DNA of 64,000 bases from an uncultured Acetobacteroides sp. (GCF_963678165.1 NZ_OY782755.1:2666001-2730000); one strand, 5' to 3'. Positions 32,522-41,869 are shown, counted from the stretch's first letter. Translations and numbers: made by a program. Notes: generated by a model not told the origin, from the sequence alone.

Positions 32522-33484
32522 TTACCGTGCAGCGTAGCTGCTAATATCTTTAAAGCCTAATAGGAAATCCTTTACCGCCATTCGCTTTTTGCCTGCCAGC
32601 TGCAGTTCCAGAATGGAAATATAGCCATTGGCGCAGGCAACCTTCACGAAGGTTTTACCATCGGACACCATCGTTCCTACAGGATCAGCGTGCGATGCCT
32701 CCTCCTTCTGCGATCGGTACACCTTCATACTCACCGCCTGTCCATCCTTTACCATCTCGAACCAAGCGGCAGGGTATGGCGATAATCCCCGAATGTGGTT
32801 GTGAATGGCATCAATGCCCTTCGACCAATCAATGCAGCAATCATCCTTAAATATCTTTGGGGCATGAATGGGTTCGTATCCGCGCTGGATGAGCTCATCC
32901 TGGCTCATAAACGTTACGTTGCCATCTGCAATGGTATTGGCCGTTTTTACCACAAGGCGAGCGCCCACCTCCATCAGGTTATCGTGAAGGATACCCGCGT
33001 TATCGTCGGGTGCAATCACAACCTCTTCCTGAAAGATGATGTTACCGGTATCGATCTCGTGCTTTAAAAAGAATGTAGTAACGCCCGATTTACTATCGCC
33101 GTTAATGATTGCCCAGTTTATGGGAGCAGCACCACGGTAGCGTGGCAGCAAAGAGCCATGCAGGTTAAACGTCCCCATTGAAGGCATCTGCCAAACCACC
33201 TCGGGAAGCATTCGGAAGGCAACCACCACGAATAAATCGGCAGCATACCCCTCTAGTTCCTTCAAAAAGTCTTCGTTGCGCAGTTTCTCGGGTTGAAGTA
33301 CAGGAAGCCCCTTGCCCACCGCAAACTGCTTTACCGCCGACTGCTGTAGCTTTTGCCCACGACCCGCAGGCTTATCGGGAACGGTAACAACGGCAACCAC
33401 CTCGTGTTCGCTATGGAGCAGCGCATCAAGCGATGCCACAGCAAACTCGGGAGTCCCCATAAATATAATGCGTAGCCTCTTCAT
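32522..33484 (-). CDS. fmt: Methionyl-tRNA formyltransferase
   Basis: Formylates initiator Met-tRNA with 10-formyl-tetrahydrofolate. MKRLRIIFMGTPEFAVASLDALL opens the Rossmann-like domain. The catalytic block FNLHGSLLPRYRGAAPINWAIINGD (landmark HGSLLPRYRGAAP, with Asn and His) and the following TTFFLKHEIDTGNII are diagnostic; the C-terminal OB-like domain runs from IRGLSPYPAAW. 320 residues, full length. It lies 5 bases downstream of ribBA on the same strand and is probably co-transcribed. Confidence 0.97.
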   Translation of the reverse strand: MKRLRIIFMGTPEFAVASLDALLHSEHEVVAVVTVPDKPAGRGQKLQQSAVKQFAVGKGLPVLQPEKLRNEDFLKELEGYAADLFVVVAFRMLPEVVWQMPSMGTFNLHGSLLPRYRGAAPINWAIINGDSKSGVTTFFLKHEIDTGNIIFQEEVVIAPDDNAGILHDNLMEVGARLVVKTANTIADGNVTFMSQDELIQRGYEPIHAPKIFKDDCCIDWSKGIDAIHNHIRGLSPYPAAWFEMVKDGQAVSMKVYRSQKEEASHADPVGTMVSDGKTFVKVACANGYISILELQLAGKKRMAVKDFLLGFKDISSYAAR

Positions 33485-33489
33485 CAGCT

Positions 33490-34749
33490 CTACTTATTAT
33501 GCTCTGTCTTTGTTTTAAAAAGCCCCAACCAGTGTCCCATCTTTTCCTCCTTAGTTTTAAGGTAGAATTCGTTATGCTCGTTAGGCTCAATAACTATAGG
33601 TACATTCTCAATAATTTCCAATCCGTATCCCTCTAGGCCAATCCTCTTTGTAGGGTTGTTGGTCATAAGGCGCATCTTTTTAATGCCTAACTCGCGAAGA
33701 ATTGCAGCACCTACCCCGTAGTCGCGCTCGTCGGAAGCAAAGCCTAGCATAAGGTTTGCCTCTACGGTATCGTACCCCTCTTCTTGAAGTTTATAGGCAT
33801 GTATCTTATTGAAAAGACCGATTCCGCGTCCCTCTTGGTTCATGTAAACAACGGCACCTTTGCCCTCCTTGTCAACCATGCGAAGCGCCTCGTGTAGCTG
33901 AGGTCCACAATCGCAACGGTACGAGCCAAAGATATCGCCCGTTACGCACGACGAGTGAACGCGCACCAGCACATCCTCATCCTCGGTCCACTCGCCTTTG
34001 ATAAGGGCTACGTGTTCGAGTCCGTTACTTTTTTGGCGGAATGGGATAAGCGAAAAGGTACCAAACTCGGTTGGCATCATCACCTTTTCACCCTTTTCGA
34101 TGAGGCTCTCCTGCTCAAGGCGAAGCTTTATAAGGTCGGCAATGGAAACAATTTTAAGGTCGAACTTCTTGGCTATTTCAACCAGCTGAGGTAGACGAGC
34201 CATTGTTCCATCCTCGTTCATGATCTCGACAAGTGCACCTCCGGGGCATAATCCTGCCATTCGGGTGAGATCGACAACCGCCTCGGTATGCCCCGGACGA
34301 CGAAGAACGCCCTTCTCCTTTGCCTTTAGAGGGAAGATATGCCCTGGTCGACCTAAATCTTCGGGCTTTGTATTCTGATCAACTAATGCCTTAATGGTCT
34401 TAGCCCTATCACTTGCAGATATACCAGTTGTACAACCGTCGCCAAGTAGATCGACAGAAACGGTAAATGCAGTTTCGTGGAGTGACGAGTTGCGCCCAAC
34501 CATCATTTCGAGATCGAGCTCATCGCAACGCTGCTCGGTAAGCGCCACGCAGATTAGACCACGACCGTGAGTTGCCATAAAATTAACCAACTCAGGAGTG
34601 ATCGTTTCGGCGGCTACCACAAAATCGCCTTCATTCTCTCGATCCTCGTTATCGACCACAATAATTGGTCGTCCACCTCTTAACTCTACCAAAGCCTCAG
34701 CAATGGTGTTCAATTTAAAACGATTGGGGTTATCTTGAATTTCAGACAT
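33490..34749 (-). CDS. ribBA: Bifunctional 3,4-DHBP synthase / GTP cyclohydrolase II
   Basis: Two early steps of riboflavin synthesis. Residues about 15-215 are the RibB half ([45 protein letters not shown]). Residues about 225-410 are the RibA half, with the zinc cysteines in [20 protein letters not shown] and the catalytic region [18 protein letters not shown]. 419 residues, standard fusion length. No FMN riboswitch is evident in the 130 bases upstream. It heads a two-gene unit with fmt. Confidence 0.97.
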   Translation of the reverse strand: MSEIQDNPNRFKLNTIAEALVELRGGRPIIVVDNEDRENEGDFVVAAETITPELVNFMATHGRGLICVALTEQRCDELDLEMMVGRNSSLHETAFTVSVDLLGDGCTTGISASDRAKTIKALVDQNTKPEDLGRPGHIFPLKAKEKGVLRRPGHTEAVVDLTRMAGLCPGGALVEIMNEDGTMARLPQLVEIAKKFDLKIVSIADLIKLRLEQESLIEKGEKVMMPTEFGTFSLIPFRQKSNGLEHVALIKGEWTEDEDVLVRVHSSCVTGDIFGSYRCDCGPQLHEALRMVDKEGKGAVVYMNQEGRGIGLFNKIHAYKLQEEGYDTVEANLMLGFASDERDYGVGAAILRELGIKKMRLMTNNPTKRIGLEGYGLEIIENVPIVIEPNEHNEFYLKTKEEKMGHWLGLFKTKTEHNK

Positions 34750-34846
34750 TCTCTCCGACTTTTACTTGCTGATTAAATGATTTCCAAGGCAAAAGTAGCT
34801 CTTTTTCTTGCATCTAATAAAGCCGTAGAACCATTAAAAAAACTTC

Positions 34847-34872
34847 AAAAGCTGCCTTTTCAGACAGCTTTT
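34847..34872 (-). terminator. Terminator of the LptF/G-family gene
   Basis: AAAAGCTG / CAGCTTTT stem with a 10-base loop; the minus transcript runs into a long T tract (34835-34841). Confidence 0.75.
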
Positions 34873-34879
34873 GCTTTTA

Positions 34880-36325
34880 TTATCCTCGTTTAAACTTAGT
34901 GATGCGCTTAAAGAACTGAACGTACGCATCGAGGCTCAACATCTGCGATTCGTTCATCGACTTATATGATAGGAATATCCCAATAACTAACAAGATAATA
35001 GAAGAGAACCAAGTCCCTGCAAATATCGACCACACCCCTTCTCGAGCAAACTTTTCTCCTGTTATTGAGAGAATATAGTAGGCAATAAAGAACAGCACCG
35101 AAACTACAATTGGCATTCCGAAGCCTCCCTTACGAATGATCGCGCCAAGTGGTGCACCAATAAAGAAGAATAGAAGCGCAGCAAGCGAAAGAGTGAACTT
35201 CTTGTTCATTTCTACTCCCATTCGGTTTATCTGCTCGGTGTTTGTCTGCAAGTCCCAACTATTGGCTGTAATGTACTGCTGTGCCGATTGGGCACTCGAA
35301 AGCGCATTATCGATAGTTTGCATTTTCTTTTGATTATCGAATGCATGGTATATCGAGTCAGACTCAAACACAGCCAACTTCTCCAACTTCTTTGTTGTAA
35401 AGGTGGTGTCAATCTCGTTTGCCTTTCTAAAGTACCCGGTATGAAGGAATCCACTTAGGTACATATTCACCTTATACTGGCGCTGCTTGTCGAGCGAATC
35501 GCGACTTTTAACAAGCTGATTAATGTTTTGCATCCTCTCGCTATCCTTAAACAAGCTCTCGTTGGTTCTATCGAACTTGTAGTTGTTTATTTCAACAACA
35601 ATTTGATTCTTAGCAAAATAAGTATGTCTAAATGGTTTTAGTTCATAAGCCTGAGGATTACTGGAGCCCTTATCATCCTGGTAGGTATTCCCATTATAAA
35701 GGGTTACTACAAGGTAGCGCTGGTCATCGGTAATCTTCATGTAGCCAGAGTCTGCATAGGTTACATCAGTGTTTCCACTTGCCTGCTTATGGTTATATAT
35801 AAGAATTCGCTTTAGCAGATTAGTTTTCTCGTCCTTAGAGCCAATTTTAAGGCTGATATTGGGGATGCCATTATAGAAGACTCCCTCGCGGATTTGCAGT
35901 TCAGGGCGCTTCTGCTGCACGTCGTAGAGCAGCGAGTATGCCTTTAGATTTACATAGGGAACTACATTATTGGAAAGGAAGAATGCCCCAACGGTAAGGA
36001 GAACCACCGCAAAGAAGAGCGGAGTCATAATACGAACCAGCGAAACACCGGCAGCCTTAAGGGCGAGCGTTTCGTTATTTTCGCCCATGTTACCCATTGC
36101 CATAAGGGTGGAAAGTAACATTGCTAGCGGTAGCGCAAGCGGCATTAGGCTAATACCAATATAGGTCATCAGCTCCGCAATAACGGTCCAGTCCAGACCC
36201 TTACCTACCAGAACATCTACCCACTTCCACAAGAACTGCATCAGCAATACAAACATCACCAGCACGAAGCTAAGCGTAAATGGACCCAAAAAGTGTTTTA
36301 GGACGAACCTATCTAATGCCTTCAT
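34880..36325 (-). CDS. LptF/LptG family permease (YjgP/YjgQ)
   Basis: Inner-membrane half of the lipopolysaccharide export ABC transporter. MKALDRFVLKHFLGPFTLSFVLVMFV is the typical LptF/G start; three N-terminal membrane helices, a long periplasmic beta-rich domain (about residues 125-370) and three C-terminal helices (FTLSLAALLFFFIGAPLGAII, MPIVVSVLFFIAYYILSI, WFSSIILLVIGIFLSY). NMGENNETLALKAAGVS near residue 92 is the cytoplasmic coupling motif that contacts LptB. 481 residues. Bacteroidota often have a single family protein of this type; LptF and LptG cannot be told apart here. Confidence 0.92.
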   Translation of the reverse strand: MKALDRFVLKHFLGPFTLSFVLVMFVLLMQFLWKWVDVLVGKGLDWTVIAELMTYIGISLMPLALPLAMLLSTLMAMGNMGENNETLALKAAGVSLVRIMTPLFFAVVLLTVGAFFLSNNVVPYVNLKAYSLLYDVQQKRPELQIREGVFYNGIPNISLKIGSKDEKTNLLKRILIYNHKQASGNTDVTYADSGYMKITDDQRYLVVTLYNGNTYQDDKGSSNPQAYELKPFRHTYFAKNQIVVEINNYKFDRTNESLFKDSERMQNINQLVKSRDSLDKQRQYKVNMYLSGFLHTGYFRKANEIDTTFTTKKLEKLAVFESDSIYHAFDNQKKMQTIDNALSSAQSAQQYITANSWDLQTNTEQINRMGVEMNKKFTLSLAALLFFFIGAPLGAIIRKGGFGMPIVVSVLFFIAYYILSITGEKFAREGVWSIFAGTWFSSIILLVIGIFLSYKSMNESQMLSLDAYVQFFKRITKFKRG

Positions 36326-36375
36326 CGACGAATAGTATGTTATGTCGTAATTTTTACCAAAAATGGATTGATGCG

Positions 36376-36383
36376 CAAAGTTA
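36376..36383 (-). promoter_or_regulatory. Candidate -7 box for the LptF/G-family gene
   Basis: The minus strand reads TAACTTTG (TAnnTTTG), about 50 bases before the ATG. Confidence 0.5.
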
Positions 36384-36663
36384 AACGATTTTTCAAAGCG
36401 CTGCTGCCTTTAATTCTATTTAATGATTACGGGAAGACCTGTGGGATATCCCCAACCATACAATGAGGATGGCCGATAATTCAGTTTCATTTTTCGATAT
36501 TTTTTCACCCCAACTAAACTCCTCAAAACCTTTAAAATGCACCGCCAAACCTAGCCTATTGAAGTTTTCTTTACCAACTTTTTTTCGCAGCACCTCTTGC
36601 AGGAATAGAAAATATGCCTACATTTGCATCCGCAATCGAGAGGGTAACACCTCAACAAAAGAT

Positions 36664-36737
36664 GGCGAGGTAGCTCAGCTGGTTAGAGCGCATGATTCAT
36701 AATCATGAGGTCGCCGGATCATCCCCGGCTCTCGCTA
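36664..36737 (+). tRNA. tRNA-Met (anticodon CAT)
   Basis: Acceptor GGCGAGG / TCTCGCT, D arm GCTCAGCTGGTTAGAGC, anticodon stem CATGA/TCATG around loop TTCATAA (anticodon CAT), T stem GCCGG/CCGGC. The T loop reads ATCATCC instead of TTCRANY. Discriminator A, no CCA. Elongator Met is most likely; a lysidine-modified Ile-CAT gene cannot be fully ruled out. Confidence 0.9.
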
Positions 36738-36797
36738 CGACTCCTGTCACGGCAGGGTTTCTTTTAGTTATTAGTTAATAGTTAGTTTTGGGGAAAA

Positions 36798-36826
36798 AGG
36801 TACTTCTTTACGAAGTGCCTTTTTTT
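36798..36826 (+). terminator. Terminator after tRNA-Met, copy 1
   Basis: AGGTACTTC / GAAGTGCCT stem (one G-T pair), loop TTTAC, then seven Ts; about 60 bases past the tRNA. Confidence 0.8.
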
Positions 36827-37459
36827 ATTGTTCCTACTTGTAAGATCGATGTGCAAACAATTTGCAAACAAGTTCGGGATAATCCTTCTTAGTGGCAGTT
36901 TTATCTGCTATAGATTACAATCACCTTGCTTAAATCAACCTCACCTAGTCACATTCAAACACCTAGCAAAAGTTAAGTTCTTTACAAATCAATACTTGAT
37001 TCGACTAATTAATACTTAATCTTAAGAACTGTACAATAAAGGGTACTTCTTTATGAAGTGCTTTTTTATTCCCTCTATTTTAGATCTTCTGCAAAAAGAT
37101 TCCAATTCCAGACTAACAGCATTTTGCACTTCTCAGCCCTGCAATTCTATAATTAAGCCCACGAAAGCAGAAAAAAGTTGGAGAACCTTACACACTACAG
37201 GCAACCTCCTCAATCTTTACGCTTATTAGCTCCATCCCTTGGAAAATTGGAGCTGATCAGCAACATATCATTCCTATAAGTCAAAAAAATTCCTTTTCTC
37301 TTCCAAAGAACTAACTCTGTAAATATCAAAGAACAACTACGCATTTAGCGTAATATCAACAAAAATATGAGGAAAATGCTTTGCGTATCTTTTTTTCTTG
37401 CTAAATTCAGCGCCATTTTTACCTCAATTACAAATCAAATGTTAACGAACAATACGAAT
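36827..37459. other. Gene-free region before the nucleoside transporter
   Basis: About 630 AT-rich bases without a supportable gene. It contains a second copy of the tRNA terminator hairpin (37041-37068). The 63-codon plus frame at 36828 has no domain. The last part must contain the promoter of the transporter; no convincing consensus box was found. Confidence 0.5.
37041..37068 (+). terminator. Terminator-like hairpin, copy 2 of the tRNA-Met terminator
   Basis: GGGTACTTC, loop TTTAT, GAAGTGCTT and then Ts. Nearly the same sequence as the hairpin at 36798-36826, 243 bases further on, with no recognised gene between them. Confidence 0.65.
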
Positions 37460-38761
37460 ATGGGAATAAAAAGTCGTCTTACGTTAATGAGCTTCCTCCA
37501 ATTCTTCGTTTGGGGTGCGTGGCTTATAACCATCGGCACGTACTGCTTTGCCACAAAGCACTGGAGCGGAGCCGAATTTGGTGCGATATTTTCCACTATG
37601 GGAATCGCCTCTCTATTCATGCCTGCTCTGATAGGAATTATTGCCGACCGCTGGGTAAATGCAGAGAAACTATACGGCATCATCCACCTGCTAAGTGGTG
37701 CATTTATCTTTAGCCTCTCGCTTGTTGGCAACCCCAATGACTTGTTTTGGGTAATGCTTGGCGCCATGCTCTTCTACATGCCCACCATTGCCCTATCCAA
37801 CTCCATTGCCTACAACGCGCTCAAGAGCAACGGCTACGATGTTGTTAAGGACTTTCCGCCCATCCGCGTTTGGGGAACTGTGGGCTTTATTGTGGCCATG
37901 TGGGTAACCAACCTTACCGGCAACAAGGCCACAGAATTCCAGTTCTACATCTCGTCGACCGCGTCACTTGTCCTCTTCCTTTACTCATTCACATTGCCCA
38001 AGTGCCCTCCACAAAAGGATGCATCAGCAAGCAAGACGTGGGTAGAGACCTTTGGGCTCAACGCCTTTAAGCTATTTGCCAACTACAAGATGGCGCTGTT
38101 CTTTATTTTTTCGATGTTTCTGGGAGCCGCCTTGCAGCTGACCAACGCCTACGGAGACACCTTCCTCAACGACTTTAAGGAGATTCCGGCATACGCGAAC
38201 TCGTTCGTAGTGAAGTACTCCACCATCATCATGTCCATCTCGCAGATGTCGGAAACGCTGTTTATCCTAGCCATTCCATTCTTCCTAAAGCGATTTGGGA
38301 TTAAAAACGTAATGCTCATCAGCATGCTGGCATGGGTGCTCCGCTTCGGGCTATTCGCCTTTGGCGACCCACAAGGCGGCCTTTGGATGATCATCCTCTC
38401 GTGCATCGTTTACGGAATGGCGTTCGACTTCTTTAATATTTCGGGTTCTCTTTTTGTTGAAACCACCACCGACTCTAAGATTCGCTCCAGCGCACAAGGC
38501 CTGTTTATGATGATGACCAACGGCTTTGGTGCTGTAATGGGCAGCTTGTCGAGTGGATTTATCATCGACAGGTTCTTTACCAGCAATGGGCATAAGGATT
38601 GGCACGGGATCTGGCTTACATTTGCCATCTATGCGCTTGTGGTAGCCATTTTATTCTCCATCTTCTTTAAGCATAAGCACAAGCCAGAAGCTGCAAATCA
38701 AGATGTAGAAGTTTCCAAAAGATCAGAAAAAGACTTGAAACCATCCACGTCCGAGATTTAA
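37460..38761 (+). CDS. Nucleoside:H+ symporter, NupG/XapB-type MFS transporter
   Basis: A 433-residue inner-membrane importer with 12 predicted helices. MGIKSRLTLMSFLQFFVWGAWLITIGTYCF is the hallmark start of the NHS family, and VWGTVGFIVAMWVTNL and the loop after helix 6 also fit. The frame is open 31 codons further upstream, but those residues are unlike the family, so ATG 37460 is preferred. A long hydrophilic C-terminal tail (HKHKPEAANQDVEVSKRSEKD) is present. Probably takes up purine or pyrimidine nucleosides, consistent with nucleoside phosphorylase and cytidine deaminase elsewhere in the window (inference). Confidence 0.9.
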   Translation: MGIKSRLTLMSFLQFFVWGAWLITIGTYCFATKHWSGAEFGAIFSTMGIASLFMPALIGIIADRWVNAEKLYGIIHLLSGAFIFSLSLVGNPNDLFWVMLGAMLFYMPTIALSNSIAYNALKSNGYDVVKDFPPIRVWGTVGFIVAMWVTNLTGNKATEFQFYISSTASLVLFLYSFTLPKCPPQKDASASKTWVETFGLNAFKLFANYKMALFFIFSMFLGAALQLTNAYGDTFLNDFKEIPAYANSFVVKYSTIIMSISQMSETLFILAIPFFLKRFGIKNVMLISMLAWVLRFGLFAFGDPQGGLWMIILSCIVYGMAFDFFNISGSLFVETTTDSKIRSSAQGLFMMMTNGFGAVMGSLSSGFIIDRFFTSNGHKDWHGIWLTFAIYALVVAILFSIFFKHKHKPEAANQDVEVSKRSEKDLKPSTSEI

Positions 38762-38780
38762 CGACGTACACCAAATAAAC

Positions 38781-38819
38781 GGGAGGGACATGAAGTTTTA
38801 ATTCCCTCATGTCCCTCCC
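38781..38819 (+). terminator. Long hairpin after the nucleoside transporter
   Basis: GGGAGGGACATGA and TCATGTCCCTCCC form a perfect 13-bp stem with a 13-base loop, 20 bases after the stop. No strong T run follows, so it may be a stability hairpin rather than a classic terminator. Confidence 0.65.
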
Positions 38820-39002
38820 ATACCACCACACGTGCGATTCCTAGCCTTAGTCCATTCCTGCATATGCGATGTGCCGTTCCTCTTTTCCGACGAGAAACAG
38901 CCCCCTTCCCCACTCTTCCTATCCCGCCCTACTCTTGCGGTAAGGAACCTCGATTTCATATGAAAGAATAGCCTTTTCCTCCCCCCAGGCAACTCCTTCC
39001 AT

Positions 39003-39475
39003 ACCAGGGATAGCATCTCCAACAGCACAGAAAACTCTTACCAGAGCACGGATAACTCCTTTCCCTGCATAGGAAACTCTTTACATGGCATAGAAAGTTC
39101 CTCCCTTGGCACAGAAGGCTCCTCCCTTGGCACAGATAACTCCTCCGATGGCACGGCAAACTCTTTCTATGGCACAGGAAACTCTTTTCTTGGCACGAAA
39201 AAACTCCTCCGACGGCACGGAAGGCTCCTCCGATGGCACGAATGACTCCTCCAATGGCACAGATAACTCCTCTTATGGCACGAAAAGATCCTCCCTTGGC
39301 ACCGAAAGTTCCTTCGACGGCACGAGAAACTCTTCCCGCTGCATCAGCAACAGCTTTCAGAGCTCGGAAATGTGCAGCTATCGGAGAAAAGAAGCAGGTG
39401 CTTGGGTAGACAAGGATATGGCTCTACCAAATTCTGGGGATAAATCCCTTCTTTCGACTCTCCATTCAACAGTTT
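39003..39475. repeat. 21-bp tandem array with conserved flank, copy 1 (inverted partner at 62.46-62.90 kb)
   Basis: A GGCAC-type anchor (GGCAC, AGCAC or TGCAT) recurs every 21 bases from about 39003 to 39340, about 17 units of the form GGCACAGATAACTCCTCCGA plus one base, with a single 22-base exception (39192 to 39214). The extra base breaks any reading frame through the array, arguing against coding. From 39341 to about 39460 follows a non-repetitive flank. Both array and flank reappear as the reverse complement at 62460-62895, with about 95 percent identity by eye in the flank. The rest of 38820-39699 contains no supportable gene. Confidence 0.88.
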
Positions 39476-39699
39476 TGGAGTTGAATTCTTACGGAACTCC
39501 GTTCACCTGCATTGTATGCGGGGTAAATTGTATTCAATCCTTTCGGACTACGGCTCAGCGACCAGCATTCGACACCTGTCAGGGACGAGCACAGAACAAG
39601 TTGCCTCTATTACGGAAAAACTCGACAAGAACTTCAACTGAAATTGCTCCGAAAGAAGGGTGAGAGACTAGGAATTTCGCGGCAATTCAACGACAATAA

Positions 39700-39733
39700 A
39701 AAACCGGAAGGCCTTTGATGGACATCCCGGTTT
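39700..39733 (-). terminator. Terminator of the DedA/ATP-grasp gene
   Basis: AAAACCGG and CCGGTTT pair across a loop of about 19 bases that can itself fold; the minus transcript then runs into Ts. About 30 bases after the stop. Confidence 0.6.
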
Positions 39734-39762
39734 ATTTCCCCGTACTGCCGAAAAAGCAATAT

Positions 39763-41496
39763 TTAGCAGGCTGCAGGGTAACGCTTGATTAGCTTATTCT
39801 GACGCATCGCTGCCTTTAGGAAACGTTTTACCCCAATTGGCTTATATCCGCGCGATCGGTTAAGCGCACCAACTTTGAACAGCAGGCTTTGCGTTCGAAA
39901 TAACTCGCGGTATAATCCAATCAAAGAAACCTCAGGATCCCACGCATGAATTGCCTCTGCCCCTGCCCCATTAATCTCTATTATAGAAAATCCGCTGCCG
40001 GCTTTAAGCTGCTCGGTAGACTCAAATCGAATGTCAAATCGTCCGAAGTAGAATTCGGGCATGCTGCGTGCAATTTCATCAAAACGAGAGTTTAACTCGT
40101 CTGTAATCAAGTGGCTCGCATCCCTGTATAGTCCACCAACACGAATGCTCCCTATAAAAGAAAGCCTTACCAACTCGCCTGCATCAGGAACTTGGTTGAG
40201 GTGCCTATCATCGAAGCCTAAATGCTCTGAGCATTGCCCCATATAGTACTTAGACCGAAGCTTCGAGCGAGGATTACTCTTGATTAGCTCCCGAATGGTC
40301 GATTCTCCATCACCAACAACGTAGGGAAAGTAACGTAAAGCAACTGCAGTAATGCGTCCCTTTTCCTTCCCTGGCTCCCGAACGTAGAAAACGCCAGCTT
40401 CCCCGTCGAAAGCAACAAGCCGTTGGATCAGCATCCTTTCGCCAGCAGGATAGGCAGAAACATAGTCGAAAAGGTGATCGTAATCAGCAACCAACCGCAC
40501 TCCATACCCCTGCCATCCAACATCAGGCTTAACCACTACAGGGAATTTGATGTCATTCTCCTCCATAAGCAGGAGGGCTTTCTTGACATCATTTTCTGGG
40601 GATTCACAAGTGCGCTCGATAGTCACGAATTCGGCTAGCCATAGTTGCTGTTCGGCACCAACCTGCTGCATGGTATCGCTCTTCGACTCGCCCCAATACC
40701 CCCCTGTTTCGATCAGGGGATTAGAAATAGTAGGAAGCGTAAGGCTACGATAGCGAATCGAAAGAAGCATCCATCGTAAACCTATAGGAATATAGAATAG
40801 CCCATTGGGGAGCTGCTCGGCAAATGAAACCACGCGCTTAATCCCTTCGAGCGAAGGCATTCCCATATGCTTGCTTATTAGCATCGGAATAAATTTACCT
40901 CGGCTTAACGCAGCAAGCAACGAAGGTGGCACATCGCCCAACACCTGCTTCGACGTTTTGCTCCATTTTGGTTTTAGGGTATTTCGCATGGCCAACAGCA
41001 CCACGACTGCCAGCACAACACCCCAAGACCATACGCCCAAGTGCTCCAACACGAGCTTCCCAAAAAAGATAACAATAGTTAGTACGATGGAGGAGTATAT
41101 GGCACCAGATAGTATTGAAACTACTGCAAAACGCTTGAACGAAAGCTTAAACCATCCACATGCAACAAAAGTAGGGAATAATAAACCTGGCGTAATTCGA
41201 CAAATAACAAGCACATGAACCATATTCGATTCAAGCCACATCCTCAACTTCTCAACCTTTGGTCCAATTATTTTCGATTTCAGCCAAGCATTCCGCTGTG
41301 CAACATGTCCGAGTCCATAGATAAGCAAGTCTCCTACCACAATGCCCAAGTAAACGCTTAAGTAGGCCATTAGAAGGGGTAGCTGATGCTCAACTCGAGA
41401 AAACGCAGCTGCTAGAATTGCCGCATCCTCATGAATAAATGTCAAGAAAAAAATGGCGATGCAGTGCTTGAACCAAACTAAAGTAAAGGAATTCAT
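39763..41496 (-). CDS. DedA-family membrane protein fused to an ATP-grasp domain
   Basis: A 577-residue fusion. Residues 1-170 are a DedA/VTT (SNARE-associated) membrane domain: FIHEDAAILAAAF, LGIVVGDLLIYGLGHVAQRN and CRITPGLLFPTFVACGW carry the usual Glu, GD and R..PG motifs. From about residue 245, LIETGGYWGESKSDTM leads into an ATP-grasp fold: KFPVVVKPDVGWQGYGVRLV (ATP-binding Lys), ERMLIQRLVAFDGEAGVFYV, RFDIRFES and the metal-binding IIEINGAGAEAIH. DedA proteins are lipid flippases or scramblases, and ATP-grasp enzymes ligate a carboxylate to an amine or similar. Joined function (lipid or cell-wall precursor modification at the membrane) is inference. Confidence 0.85.
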   Translation of the reverse strand: MNSFTLVWFKHCIAIFFLTFIHEDAAILAAAFSRVEHQLPLLMAYLSVYLGIVVGDLLIYGLGHVAQRNAWLKSKIIGPKVEKLRMWLESNMVHVLVICRITPGLLFPTFVACGWFKLSFKRFAVVSILSGAIYSSIVLTIVIFFGKLVLEHLGVWSWGVVLAVVVLLAMRNTLKPKWSKTSKQVLGDVPPSLLAALSRGKFIPMLISKHMGMPSLEGIKRVVSFAEQLPNGLFYIPIGLRWMLLSIRYRSLTLPTISNPLIETGGYWGESKSDTMQQVGAEQQLWLAEFVTIERTCESPENDVKKALLLMEENDIKFPVVVKPDVGWQGYGVRLVADYDHLFDYVSAYPAGERMLIQRLVAFDGEAGVFYVREPGKEKGRITAVALRYFPYVVGDGESTIRELIKSNPRSKLRSKYYMGQCSEHLGFDDRHLNQVPDAGELVRLSFIGSIRVGGLYRDASHLITDELNSRFDEIARSMPEFYFGRFDIRFESTEQLKAGSGFSIIEINGAGAEAIHAWDPEVSLIGLYRELFRTQSLLFKVGALNRSRGYKPIGVKRFLKAAMRQNKLIKRYPAAC

Positions 41497-41633
41497 GTAT
41501 GTATGCTTTACAGTAATCTAAACGCCCTGAATCTACAAAATTTTATTTACTTAACATTTATTTAACCTAACAAATCGCCATTAAAAAAAAAGAGAAGCCA
41601 AAATCGCATTGTCCAATACGCTTTCGGCTTGGT

Positions 41634-41849
41634 CTACTTCACATAAATCCTATAATCGAGCACCTCTACCACGTCTCCAACACGAATCTTTGCGCGCTTA
41701 CGGCTTTCTAGTGCACCATTCAGCCTTACAACACCATCGTCTACCATAATTCCTGCTTCAGCCCCATTAGCGGCAACATTTACAACTTTTAAGAGTTGGC
41801 TTAGCTGTATGAAATCTCCTTTGGTCAGGGCAAATTCTACTGTCTTCAT
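41634..41849 (-). CDS. S4 RNA-binding domain protein (YbcJ-like)
   Basis: A 71-residue protein consisting of one S4 domain: MKTVEFALTKGDFIQLSQLLKV, then NGAEAGIMVDDGVVRLNG (the RNA-binding turn) and RVGDVVEVLDYRIYVK. Stand-alone S4 proteins of this kind associate with ribosomes or stalled subunits; the precise role is not known. ATG 41849 is chosen; the in-frame TTG 12 codons upstream lies inside the terminator of the peptide transporter. Confidence 0.9.
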   Translation of the reverse strand: MKTVEFALTKGDFIQLSQLLKVVNVAANGAEAGIMVDDGVVRLNGALESRKRAKIRVGDVVEVLDYRIYVK

Positions 41850-41869
41850 TTGTTTAACTTGATGTAAAA

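Noticed and set aside
34750-34879. FMN riboswitch before ribBA
   Set aside because: The leader is short and shows none of the conserved FMN-aptamer blocks I could recognise.
39106-39663. 185-codon plus frame over the 39-kb array
   Set aside because: It changes repeat phase at the 22-base unit, the partner copy at 62.5 kb has a different frame, and the remainder has no domain.
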